In this document: positions 23,523 to 32,075 of the stretch, piece by piece
Position numbering within the stretch: the stretch's first letter is position 1
How the letters are laid out: each line of letters opens with the position of its first letter
NCBI RefSeq assembly: GCF_003710905.1
Contig: NZ_RHHV01000017.1
Location: forward strand, 1-64,000
Source of the DNA: Brevibacillus parabrevis
Lineage (GTDB): Bacteria; Bacillota; Bacilli; Brevibacillales; Brevibacillaceae
Reading direction: 5' to 3'
DNA: 64,000 bases
Made by a program: the position numbers and the translations under genes
The notes under the pieces: model-generated
Seen by the model: the letters and a program-made list of their open reading frames with translations, nothing else
Database searches by the model: none
Told to the model about the DNA's origin: nothing

Positions 23523-25997
23523 CTAGCTTACAATCCGTGGCCGTTCCAGCTTCTCCATCCCGTGTACCTGGATCGCTGACCATTGCGGAACGAACCGATC
23601 AATCCGCGCCACGAGTACCGTCATGTCATCCACGATTTTCCCGGAATGCTGACGAATGACTTTTTCCAGGAGCAGGTCGGCTACTTCTTGCGGATCATCT
23701 GTTTCCAGCTCGCTGATGATCCGCTTCATCCACGCCTGCCTGTTTTCGATATGGCGGGGAGCCTCGTAGATGCCATCGGACATCATGACCAAAAGATCGC
23801 CTGGCTTGAGCATTCTCGACACGACATCGACCTCGATTTCTTCCAAAATGCCCACGGGCAAGTTGTTGGCTGTAATCGTGATGACGTCGTTTTTTCGTTT
23901 GACGAAGCTCGGTGTCGAACCGATTTTGATAAACCGGGTATGCGCCGTCTGCAAGTCAATCAACGCCAGATCAACGGTGGCGAACATTTCATCTGTAGAG
24001 CGCAAGGCCAGGATAGAATTGACGGTCTTGATCGAAATTTTTTCGTCCATGCCGGAGCGAAGCAGTTGCTGGAGCATGTCGAGGGCAGACTGGCTTTCCA
24101 GAAAAGCCCGTTCCCCATTGCCCATGCCGTCGCTGATCGCCAGCGCCATTTTGCCATTGCCCAAATCCATCGTGCGGAAGCTGTCTCCAGACAAGAGCTT
24201 GCCATCTTTCGCTGCGCCAGCGACGCCGATTTCGATTTCAAACGTTTTGGCGGAGGCAAGGCACATCGTGCAAGAGCCGTCTTTTTGCGCTTCGCATTGA
24301 CGCTCGCGAACCACGATGTTCTCGCCCAAAATTTCCGTCAGCATCGGAGCGACGATTTTCCCGCATTCATCATGTCCAAAGCAAGTCGGCTGACTGATTT
24401 CGATATCGACCTTGCCTTCTTCCAGGCTGTGAATTTCGACCCGGCGAACCGATAGCCCCAATCCTTCCAACGCTTTGGAAACTTGCTTTTCCTGAAAAGA
24501 CAGCTCCATGCCTTCCCGCTGAATTTCGCGGGCAAAGTCGCTCATGACCCGGGAAACTCCCGACAGTTGGTCAGCTACCAGCTTGCGGCTCTCCTTCACC
24601 TGTTTTTTCAACTGGTCAAAAGCTTGCTGACGGTCGTACTCTTGTTCCATGACCGTCATCACCTTTTCTGTCTTGACGCACTTTCGCTCCCAGTCGCGTG
24701 GCGGAGTGACACCCGCGAGCGTTCCGTTTTCGTACACTTTTTCCATCAGGTAGCGCATGCCTTGATACGTAGCTTGCGTGTCCTTTTCCCAGCATTGTTC
24801 TTTTTTCCAGCACTTTTGGCACGTAAATTCGGACACCCGGCTGAGAAAGGCATCGGCTTGTTCCTCGATCTCCTCCTGATCTGCGGTTTGGGCAAAGCTG
24901 CGGGACAATTGGGTAAACAAATCGGAGAACTGTTGAATTTTGCCCGCCGTCACATCGCGGACTCTGCGCATATATTCCTGATGAGATTGCAAATTTTCGG
25001 GGGTACCCGGAATAAATCTGGCTACTTTTTTCCAAAGTACAGCAGGGGTGAGAATGAAGCAGACAATCGCCAGGGAAGTTTCAATCAAGGAGTAGTAAAG
25101 CGTCTCTTCCGCCCCGCCGTAAATAGCCAGGATCGCTGTTCCGATCAGCAGACCTGCGGAAACGCCTACTTTTCCGCCTTCTTTCAGCAGTCCTGCCAAA
25201 AGACCTGAAAAGGCCAGCAAATTGATTTGCAGAAGGGCACTTACATTTGCCAAACTGAGGATAAGACCAGTTACGACGCCAACCGCTGCACCAACGGTTC
25301 CACCGCCGACGAAGGCGAAGACGAGCAGCAAATAGCGAGAGAGTACGTGTTCCATCGAGATGCCTTCGACCATCCAGTCCACTGTACCTGTCATCACAGA
25401 GGCGAGCAGGATGACGAGCGACACGATTTCCTCGTTTTTCAGCGGCTCATAAGGCTTGGCCAAATGAATGATCGAAAGCGACTGGATGAAGATGAGCGTT
25501 AGCACGAAGCCGAGTACAGCTTCTACAGCCACCATGATCAGCTCGTACGTATTTACCTGATTGGTAAGCACCGCGTACAAGAGCCGACTGACAAAGATCG
25601 TGACGACCACGAGCAGCGGAGTGCGCGAAAAATCTTTGCGCCGCAGCCGCTCCATCATTTTGCATGTAAACAGAGCGAGGACGATGCTGAGGATCGTCTG
25701 TAGCCCGATCGGCACCGATTGGGTAAAAGCCCCGAGAATCAGCGCCAATCCGGTAACGAGCAGGCAGTCTCTGCGAATATAGAACATGACGATAAAATAC
25801 GGTATAGCAAAAGGCGTCAGCTCTTCCAAGATCAAGGCCCGCCCGAGCAAAAACCCCATCAAAAGTGGAAGCACATTCCATCTGCGTACGGCATCAGCGA
25901 CTTTGTCTCCCCATGTTCGTGCGGTCGTATCCATTCGTTCTGACACTTGGCGCGCCCATGCTTGCCCAGCTTGGGTCACATTTTTGTTTGCGATCAT
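23523..25997 (-). CDS. spoIIE: Stage II sporulation protein E (PP2C phosphatase)
   Basis: 824 residues. Ten or so N-terminal membrane helices (to about 325), a central FtsZ-interacting region, and a C-terminal PP2C phosphatase domain (GDSFRTMDLGNGKMALAISDGMGNG, MSDGIYEAP, DDMTVLVARID). It dephosphorylates SpoIIAA and so releases sigma-F in the forespore, and helps to place the asymmetric septum. A cysteine cluster CQKCWKKEQCW lies in the linker. The ATG was chosen for GGAG at five bases; a longer frame would start inside the promoter. Confidence 0.96.
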   Translation of the reverse strand: MIANKNVTQAGQAWARQVSERMDTTARTWGDKVADAVRRWNVLPLLMGFLLGRALILEELTPFAIPYFIVMFYIRRDCLLVTGLALILGAFTQSVPIGLQTILSIVLALFTCKMMERLRRKDFSRTPLLVVVTIFVSRLLYAVLTNQVNTYELIMVAVEAVLGFVLTLIFIQSLSIIHLAKPYEPLKNEEIVSLVILLASVMTGTVDWMVEGISMEHVLSRYLLLVFAFVGGGTVGAAVGVVTGLILSLANVSALLQINLLAFSGLLAGLLKEGGKVGVSAGLLIGTAILAIYGGAEETLYYSLIETSLAIVCFILTPAVLWKKVARFIPGTPENLQSHQEYMRRVRDVTAGKIQQFSDLFTQLSRSFAQTADQEEIEEQADAFLSRVSEFTCQKCWKKEQCWEKDTQATYQGMRYLMEKVYENGTLAGVTPPRDWERKCVKTEKVMTVMEQEYDRQQAFDQLKKQVKESRKLVADQLSGVSRVMSDFAREIQREGMELSFQEKQVSKALEGLGLSVRRVEIHSLEEGKVDIEISQPTCFGHDECGKIVAPMLTEILGENIVVRERQCEAQKDGSCTMCLASAKTFEIEIGVAGAAKDGKLLSGDSFRTMDLGNGKMALAISDGMGNGERAFLESQSALDMLQQLLRSGMDEKISIKTVNSILALRSTDEMFATVDLALIDLQTAHTRFIKIGSTPSFVKRKNDVITITANNLPVGILEEIEVDVVSRMLKPGDLLVMMSDGIYEAPRHIENRQAWMKRIISELETDDPQEVADLLLEKVIRQHSGKIVDDMTVLVARIDRFVPQWSAIQVHGMEKLERPRIVS

Positions 25998-26034
25998 TTT
26001 AGCTCCACCCCGTTCTTGTTCAATGTGTTTCTCC

Positions 26035-26067
26035 ATTATACGGAGGTGGTATTGTAAAATTTGTCAA
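26035..26067 (-). promoter_or_regulatory. spoIIE promoter with 21-bp spacer
   Basis: Minus-strand perfect -35 TTGACA (26062-26067) and -10 TATAAT (26035-26040) are 21 bp apart. B. subtilis spoIIE has the same abnormal spacing, used by sigma-A RNA polymerase only with Spo0A~P. Confidence 0.75.
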
Positions 26068-26093
26068 AAAACCAGCGAATATTCACAGAATCG

Positions 26094-26124
26094 TGCGACA
26101 AATAAACCTGCGAATTTGGACAAA
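26094..26124 (-). promoter_or_regulatory. Spo0A-box-like sites upstream of spoIIE
   Basis: Minus-strand TTTGTCGCA (26094-26102) and TTTGTCCAA (26116-26124) each differ from TTTGTCGAA at one position. They lie upstream of the spoIIE -35 box, where Spo0A~P would activate. Confidence 0.6.
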
Positions 26125-26154
26125 AAAAACCGACGTTATGGCGGATAACGTCGG
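26122..26154 (-). terminator. Terminator of the yabP-yabQ-divIC-yabR operon
   Basis: Minus-strand perfect 10-bp stem CCGACGTTAT/ATAACGTCGG with a 5-nt loop and eight T residues. The T-run overlaps a Spo0A-like site of spoIIE. Confidence 0.85.
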
Positions 26155-26289
26155 CTGACAGGTGATTCGCGCTTTGCGAAACGGGCTTACGATACCTTAT
26201 TCGTCACTACTTCAAAATGACCTTCCTCTTTTTTCTGTCAAACTGTGCTTTTAACAAAGAAAGAAAAGTCATAATTTTCCGATCAATCC

Positions 26290-26655
26290 TTACCGACCTC
26301 GTCCCTTTTTATCTCCGCTCTTTTTCAGAGAGGACTGGCGGTCTTCGCTTTCTTTGAGGAAGCGATTGAGCTTATCTTCAAAGCCTTCTGTGCGTTCCCG
26401 CTGTTGGCGGGGCTGGCGCTCTTTTTCCTGCGCCTTTTTGATAGACAGCCCGATCTTGCCTTCCTTCACACTGAGGACTTTTACCGTTACGATATCGCCG
26501 ATTTTCAAAAACTGGTGAATATCTTTCACATATACGTCGGCAACTTCACTGATATGCACCAGTCCGGTCACATTTCCAGGCAACTCTACAAACGCGCCAA
26601 ATTTCGTGATGCCAGTGACTTTTCCTTCCAGTTTGCTCCCGATCTCGACTCCCAT
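26290..26655 (-). CDS. yabR: S1-domain RNA-binding protein YabR
   Basis: 121 residues. A single S1 domain fills residues 1-75 (GVEIGSKLEGKVTGITKFGAFVEL, GLVHISEVADVYVKDI), followed by a basic, glutamine- and arginine-rich tail likely to contact RNA. The homologous protein in Bacillus lies between divIC and spoIIE, as here. The precise role is not settled; related small S1 proteins bind ribosomes. Confidence 0.9.
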   Translation of the reverse strand: MGVEIGSKLEGKVTGITKFGAFVELPGNVTGLVHISEVADVYVKDIHQFLKIGDIVTVKVLSVKEGKIGLSIKKAQEKERQPRQQRERTEGFEDKLNRFLKESEDRQSSLKKSGDKKGRGR

Positions 26656-26698
26656 GTACGTGGAAAGCCTCCCTCTCCTAGAAGATCACACTGTGAGC

Positions 26699-27010
26699 TT
26701 ATTCCGGAATCACGTAAATGCTCTCGCCCTGCTTGGTGTAGTAAATTCGTTTGCGCGCCAGCTCGGCCAAATATTCCTGGTCGTTCAAGCGGCTTGCCTC
26801 ATACGTCAGTTCCTCTTCCTTTTGCTTCAAGACAACCGATTCCTGCTTGAGTGCTTCCAGTTCGCTGCTCTTTTCAGCCAACACTCCGCTCTGCAAGTAG
26901 AGTGTATAGCCAGTCCAGACGAAAAAGCACAGGATAAAAAAGAAAAAGAGCCGCATTCTTCGTCTTTGTCCTTTTCGATTGGTTGGAGAGGTCGTTGCCT
27001 GTTTCATCAT
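26699..27010 (-). CDS. divIC: Septum formation initiator DivIC
   Basis: 103 residues. Short basic N-terminus, one membrane helix (LFFFFILCFFVWTGYTLYL), then an extracellular coiled coil (EKSSELEALKQESVVLKQKEEEL). It forms the DivIC/FtsL/DivIB complex that activates septal peptidoglycan synthesis. ATG 27010 (or the next ATG, 27007) follows AGGTGG; the frame extends further upstream but without homology. It is slightly shorter than B. subtilis DivIC. Confidence 0.9.
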   Translation of the reverse strand: MMKQATTSPTNRKGQRRRMRLFFFFILCFFVWTGYTLYLQSGVLAEKSSELEALKQESVVLKQKEEELTYEASRLNDQEYLAELARKRIYYTKQGESIYVIPE

Positions 27011-27024
27011 TTCGCCACCTCGGA

Positions 27025-27597
27025 TTACTCCCGCTTTCTCTTTGAGTGAAACCAATTCTTCCAATTGGTCCAGATTCCTGTTGTTTTTCCGAACATTTTT
27101 TTCCCCAAATGTTGACCCCATTTGGCAAAAGGAGAGGTGACAAAACGTGTCACTTTCCACAAAAAGCCGAGGATCATGAGCAACATGGAATAAAAAAATG
27201 CCAGCACCATCAGGATCACTCGGTAAATAAAGAGCACGGGACGTACAACCAGGGTATCAATAATTTGTATGACCGTTCGGTATAACCACTGACAAAATTT
27301 TATCATGCGGTTTAAAAAAAGGATATACTTCTTACTTCCTAATAAAAAATACAGCCACGCACCGAAAATCATTCCAAAAAAGATGGGAAAACGAATTATC
27401 CCGTCGTTTACTTTTACTAAAATCCAGAAAACGGCTCCCATACTGCCAACCCAAAACAGGACATCAAAGAAGAAGACCAGCCAGAGCGGCATCCTGCTCT
27501 TCCCTTTGAACACATGATACGTATCAAATCCCATTCCCATAAGAGCCCCGCACGTCGACATGGCCAAAACCGTCTGCAACTGAAGGATGATGTTCAC
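27025..27597 (-). CDS. yabQ: Spore cortex biosynthesis protein YabQ
   Basis: 190 residues with five or so membrane helices. It begins with QLQTVLAMSTCGALMGMGFD, typical of YabQ, which sits in the forespore membranes and is needed for cortex formation in B. subtilis. Its ATG overlaps the yabP stop by 4 bp, so the two are coupled. The basic C-terminal tail (NWKNWFHSKRKRE) is unremarkable. Confidence 0.92.
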   Translation of the reverse strand: MNIILQLQTVLAMSTCGALMGMGFDTYHVFKGKSRMPLWLVFFFDVLFWVGSMGAVFWILVKVNDGIIRFPIFFGMIFGAWLYFLLGSKKYILFLNRMIKFCQWLYRTVIQIIDTLVVRPVLFIYRVILMVLAFFYSMLLMILGFLWKVTRFVTSPFAKWGQHLGKKMFGKTTGIWTNWKNWFHSKRKRE

Positions 27598-27878
27598 TTG
27601 AACAATTTGCCGAAGAATCCTCTCGACCGATCTCCGGCCTGACCTTGTTCCAGATACGCCATTTCGTGAACCAGGCCCTCGATCGCCACTTCTCCGGTTT
27701 CCAGACTCAAATTTTTCATATGCAGGTTTTGGCCTCGTATGGTTAAAAAGCCGCCGTCCGTTTCCAAGAGGAATTCTTCACTGTCAAAGCTTTCGACGTT
27801 TTTTACTCCCGAAATCGCCAAACTGCGTCGATTGATCATCACGATTTCGTGGCGCGGCCGCTTCGTGTGGTCGTTCAT
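27594..27878 (-). CDS. yabP: Sporulation protein YabP
   Basis: 94 residues, YabP/YqfC family (RHEIVMINRRSLAISGVKNVESFDSE, FLTIRGQNLHMKNLSLETGEV). Needed for cortex formation with YabQ in B. subtilis and expressed in the mother cell by sigma-E. About 35 bp upstream the minus strand reads CATACGAT (27912-27919), one mismatch from a sigma-E -10 box, but no clear -35 box accompanies it. It starts the yabP-yabQ-divIC-yabR operon, here separated from rqcP by an accessory block. Confidence 0.92.
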   Translation of the reverse strand: MNDHTKRPRHEIVMINRRSLAISGVKNVESFDSEEFLLETDGGFLTIRGQNLHMKNLSLETGEVAIEGLVHEMAYLEQGQAGDRSRGFFGKLFK

Positions 27879-27941
27879 GATTACTCCCCCCTAACGTACC
27901 CTTCTTGTACCATCGTATGGAGGGGGATGTCCTTTTAGAAC

Positions 27942-27968
27942 AAAAAAACCCCGCTGACCTGCGGGGTT
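27942..27968 (-). terminator. Terminator of the repeat surface protein gene
   Basis: Minus-strand stem AACCCCGC/GCGGGGTT with a 5-6-nt loop followed by seven T residues. Confidence 0.85.
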
Positions 27969-27980
27969 GCTTTGCCACTC

Positions 27981-30008
27981 TTATTTGTACACGGTATAGT
28001 TGCCGTTCACATAAATGATTTTGTAGCCGGTACGATCGGCAATCGTCTTGAGCGGCAAGGTAGGAATGTTGTTTTTCAACTGAACCGCTGCCGGCAAGGT
28101 AACGTTTTGCCCGTTGACGTTCACGATGTTGGAACCGACCTTGAACTGCATCACCGTGTTGCCGCTGACGACTTTTGCTGTCGTTTTCGTGTAGCTGACC
28201 GAGAAGCCGAGAGCATCGCGGAAAAATGTAGTCGGCATGAGCGTGTTGCCGTTTACTGTATACGGAGCAACGGCCAGTTTTGTCGTTTTGCCTGCTTTCG
28301 TGAAGGTCGCGACGTTCGCCTTGAAGCTCACACCGTTCAGAGCCACTACATTGGCAGGACGGGCGAACAGCAAGCCCTTCTCTTCAGAGGTATAGACGCC
28401 GATGCTGTAGACGCCCGGCGTACCCGGATTTACAATCCCCGCCGTTTCAGCCACGTTGACTTGCACCGCAGCACGCGCCGGGATGTCTGTGGAAGGCACG
28501 ATGATCAGATTTTGTCCGCGCGCGCCTACGTAATTGGCTGCCACGCCGTTCACGGTTACTGTATTTGTTGGCACATAAGCTGGCACCTTGAAGCCGACAG
28601 GAAGAACCACTTCAATAAAGCCCTGGTTGCGGACAATCGGAGCGCCCAGTGCTTTGATGCCAATCTGCAATCCGGCCGGAGTCGATGCGGTAGCTCTGGT
28701 AAGCCCGATCGTAGCCTGCGTGTTGTCTACAGGAACAGGGGCAACTACGCCGCTAATTTGAAAATCTTTGGACTTGTATGTTTTGTTATCGACTTTTGCC
28801 GTAATCGTGTAGCTCCCTGCGGATTTCGGGTTGACCAGATAGCCGTCGTACGCGAATTTGACACTCAGGCGATTCGAGCTGGAAAAGCCGCTGGGCGTGC
28901 GAAATGACACCTTGTTCCCGTTCACGCTAAGTCCCGTCACCTGATCGCCGTTGACGGTCACATTGGAGCTGGAGAGAACAGGCGGCACCATTCCCCACTC
29001 AGGGAACTCGACCTGAATATCCGAATTACTGTACAGCTTGCTGGACAAATCGAAATCAAGCGTATAGCTGCTTCTCGCTCCCACGGAGCTATCAGACAAG
29101 GAAACAGAGAAAGGCGTGCTGCTGGCGCCTGAGATTTCCACGTCCTTGGATTTGTACTTTTTACTGTCGTACTCCAATGTGTAATAGTAGGACTTGCCAG
29201 GATCGGACGGATTCACAATGCCTGCCGATGAGCTGAACTCCAGTTTGATATAGTTGTCTCCGTCAGCACCGCTCGGCACTTCGATTCGCACGGTATCGCT
29301 GTCGATTATCGTCACGTAATCAGCCTTGTAACCGTTGACCTTTACATCGGACTTGCTGATGCTTTTCGGCAGCATGTCTCTCGTTGGGAAGTCTACATAA
29401 ATGTATTTGCCCTCTTTGAGCTTGCTTTTGGAAGCCAGAGTGAATTTGCCGAGCGTCAGCGAAATGCTTTCTTCTGCATTTTTGTTGCTGTGAGAAGCTT
29501 CGAAATCCCCCTTGCTGCTACTGCTGCTGGAAGAGGACTTGCCAATCGAGATTTTTTTGCTTTTATAGGTACTTTCGCTGCTTGTTTTGACCTCTATGGA
29601 ATAGCTGCCCTTATCATCGGGGTTGGTGATGTTATCGATTTCCACAGTCACTACGGAGCCTTTTTTAATGCGATCCCCGATTTCGATTTCCACCACGTTT
29701 TTACTTACAGATACGCTGTCAATCGTAACCTTGTCGCTGTCATCCTTAACCGAAACGTCGGATTTTTTCAGCTTTTTGTCTACGGAATAGTCAGAAGGGA
29801 ACCGAACGTAGATCGTGTCGCCTGATTTCAGTTCCTTGTCGATTTCAAACTCAATCGTATATTCCGTTTCTTCTTCCGCACCTGTATCATCTGCTGAAAC
29901 CTCTTCGATGGAAAGAGCTTGAGCAGCTTTTGGCTCCATCACAAACGGACTTGTTAGCACCGTAGTCGCCAGCAGGACAGAGATCCCTTTCTTCGCGCTT
30001 TTGTTCAA
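27981..30008 (-). CDS. Secreted repeat protein with a copper amine oxidase N-terminal-like domain
   Basis: 675 residues. Signal peptide (basic NKSAKKG, hydrophobic core, cleavage near AAQALS). Four related beta-rich repeats of 110-125 residues follow; each closes with NP..xGxYxI and, in three of them, YKSK (for example DPGKSYYYTLEYDSKKYKSK). The second follows a poly-serine tract. The last about 110 residues (MPTTFFRDALGFSVSY, VGSNIVNVNGQ, LPLKTIADRTGYK) form a Cu_amine_oxidN1 stalk domain, common on Firmicute cell surfaces. Start TTG was chosen because AAGGAGG lies eight bases upstream; no ATG fits. A hairpin with T-run precedes it at 30032-30051. Function unknown; adhesion or wall binding is a guess. 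Confidence 0.75.
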   Translation of the reverse strand: MNKSAKKGISVLLATTVLTSPFVMEPKAAQALSIEEVSADDTGAEEETEYTIEFEIDKELKSGDTIYVRFPSDYSVDKKLKKSDVSVKDDSDKVTIDSVSVSKNVVEIEIGDRIKKGSVVTVEIDNITNPDDKGSYSIEVKTSSESTYKSKKISIGKSSSSSSSSKGDFEASHSNKNAEESISLTLGKFTLASKSKLKEGKYIYVDFPTRDMLPKSISKSDVKVNGYKADYVTIIDSDTVRIEVPSGADGDNYIKLEFSSSAGIVNPSDPGKSYYYTLEYDSKKYKSKDVEISGASSTPFSVSLSDSSVGARSSYTLDFDLSSKLYSNSDIQVEFPEWGMVPPVLSSSNVTVNGDQVTGLSVNGNKVSFRTPSGFSSSNRLSVKFAYDGYLVNPKSAGSYTITAKVDNKTYKSKDFQISGVVAPVPVDNTQATIGLTRATASTPAGLQIGIKALGAPIVRNQGFIEVVLPVGFKVPAYVPTNTVTVNGVAANYVGARGQNLIIVPSTDIPARAAVQVNVAETAGIVNPGTPGVYSIGVYTSEEKGLLFARPANVVALNGVSFKANVATFTKAGKTTKLAVAPYTVNGNTLMPTTFFRDALGFSVSYTKTTAKVVSGNTVMQFKVGSNIVNVNGQNVTLPAAVQLKNNIPTLPLKTIADRTGYKIIYVNGNYTVYK

Positions 30009-30166
30009 CGGTAACGCCTCCTTCTCCTCTGAAAAACTTCCCCGAACGGGGTGGCGATTCGCTCGCCGTTTTTCCAATATGGATGTGACCGCAAGCGGCC
30101 TGCAGCACAAAATCAAACCCTGCGCTGCAATTCCTTCTATGATAGGAAAAGTAAGGCAAGAAAGGG

Positions 30167-31972
30167 TTACAGACTGGTAACGAATGACTTAACCCACAGT
30201 TTTGAAAAATCAATCCAGCCAAAAGAATCCAGCGTGATCCCTTGCAGAGCCGGATGATAGCGGTCAATGCGCCTTGCATGGTGAATAAATAAAATCCACA
30301 ACTCATCTCTCAGCATGTCCTCGATGCGTGCCAAAGCTTCCAGGCGCTCCTCCTGCTGTTCCAAACCGAACACCCCAGCCAATTGCCTGTTCACAATCCC
30401 CCGCTTTTTGTCATCGAGGAAACGGTACACCATCGTGCATTTATTTTTGTAGATTTCAATCAAGCCCAGCTCAATATCGCGTTGCAGCACTTCTCCCATC
30501 ATGCACATATCCGCGTGTTTTTCAGCAAAGTCGGACAACGTCTCGGCTTTCGTCGCGCTCCTCGCTTCAAGCCGGATACCGATTTGCTCACATCTTTGCC
30601 GCAGCCATTCCGCCTCCTCGCCATATTGTTTTCCTTCCCCGTACAAAAGAACAACCGTCTCTCCCTGGTAGGCGCTTTTTTGCAAACAAGCTGCCGCCTC
30701 TTCTATCGTTGATGATTGAAAAGTCATTTGCTGGCTTCTCGACGGGAGGAAACTGCCTGCGGGAGATCGGTTTTGTGTTCTCAGCTTTTCGATCATCTGA
30801 ACGGGATCGAGCAGATGCTTGATTGCCTGCCGAAAATAGAAGTCATGCTGAATGCCTGGTTTGTTAAAGTTGAAGCTCAAGTAATAACAACCGATCTCTT
30901 GAAACTCGATGTTGTTGCCACCATCGCCATCGCCTTGCAAAACTGTTGAGGACGACACTGTCTGCTCTGCCTGCTCCGGCAACTGGTACCGCATCTTCGC
31001 CTGTTCCGCGCCCGATACCCGCCAAATTTCTACCCGATCCAATATCGCTCTCTCCCGGTAATAGTCTTCGAAAGCGCCAAGCACCAGCTTGTCCTCGGTA
31101 AATTCCAGCATGCGAAACGGCCCCGTTCCTACTATCGCACGCTCGGAAAACGGCACATCATGCGGCAAAACCGACAGTGCGATAGATGCGGCATAATGCA
31201 GGAAAAACCCGTTCGGCTCCCGCAAATGAAAGATGACCGTGCAATCGTCAGGGTGCTCGATGCTCACGATGTCCTCGACCTGCCAGCGATAAGGCGAGTC
31301 GAGGTCGACGAGGCGCTGAATCGTATAGGCGACATCTTTTCCCGTAAGCACGCGCCCATGGTGAAACCGCACGCCTTTGCGCAAATAAAACGTCCAGGTC
31401 CGCTTCTCCTGATCGCTTTCCCAGGCGTAGGCTAGTTGAGGCTGAAAGGACTGGGAAGCAGGATTGAAAATAATGAGTGTATGGCAAATTTGTTGAATAA
31501 AGTGACTCTCCGCCGATACAGCAACAAATGCCGGATCAAGAGTCGAAAGCACGCGCTCCCGCGGAATGCGCAGAACATCCTGGCGTCTGCTCTCGCCTTC
31601 CTCTGCGACAAAGCCAAATTGAGCGTCCCACACTTCCTGCAAGCAGCGCCGGACGTTTACAGGCAAGCTTTTATGCTGTAAAAGCTCCACCGCCTCCCGA
31701 ACGTTTCCTTGTGAAAGCAGCTCGTGAAAAGAATCGGTCAAAAACTGGCTGACATCGCAAAGAATCGTCAGCGTAGAATGGTTGCCTCTGCCCACGCCCG
31801 GCTGCCATCTCAGCAGCCCTTCCCTCTCCCATTTGCGTAAAATCAGTTTCACATTGCGCGGTGTGCAACAAAGCAGCTCCGCTAATTCCGTAATTCCAAC
31901 CGTCAGCTCTGCCCCCGGCTCCCAAGCGGAAAAACCGAGCAACATTTGCGTAAAGTGTTCATGACTTTTCAT
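30167..31972 (-). CDS. SgrR-type regulator with a solute-binding domain
   Basis: 601 residues. N-terminal winged helix (VGITELAELLCCTPRNVKLILRKW) as in SgrR, followed by a family 5 solute-binding domain (FYLRKGVRFHHGRVLTGKDV, VGTGPFRML) with no signal peptide, so a cytoplasmic one-component sensor. E. coli SgrR senses glucose-phosphate stress and controls sugar efflux genes. It is divergent from an MFS gene across 100 bp and probably controls it. ATG 31972 has better spacing from AGGATGG than the ATG two codons before it. Ligand unknown. Confidence 0.82.
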   Translation of the reverse strand: MKSHEHFTQMLLGFSAWEPGAELTVGITELAELLCCTPRNVKLILRKWEREGLLRWQPGVGRGNHSTLTILCDVSQFLTDSFHELLSQGNVREAVELLQHKSLPVNVRRCLQEVWDAQFGFVAEEGESRRQDVLRIPRERVLSTLDPAFVAVSAESHFIQQICHTLIIFNPASQSFQPQLAYAWESDQEKRTWTFYLRKGVRFHHGRVLTGKDVAYTIQRLVDLDSPYRWQVEDIVSIEHPDDCTVIFHLREPNGFFLHYAASIALSVLPHDVPFSERAIVGTGPFRMLEFTEDKLVLGAFEDYYRERAILDRVEIWRVSGAEQAKMRYQLPEQAEQTVSSSTVLQGDGDGGNNIEFQEIGCYYLSFNFNKPGIQHDFYFRQAIKHLLDPVQMIEKLRTQNRSPAGSFLPSRSQQMTFQSSTIEEAAACLQKSAYQGETVVLLYGEGKQYGEEAEWLRQRCEQIGIRLEARSATKAETLSDFAEKHADMCMMGEVLQRDIELGLIEIYKNKCTMVYRFLDDKKRGIVNRQLAGVFGLEQQEERLEALARIEDMLRDELWILFIHHARRIDRYHPALQGITLDSFGWIDFSKLWVKSFVTSL

Positions 31973-32075
31973 GTTCATCCATCCTAAAAGGTGAAATCAT
32001 TACTGCGATCTTACTCTTTTTCTTCTCCTTTTAACAGCTACAATTTAGTCAAGAAAAAGGAGAGGTGGTCTGCAC

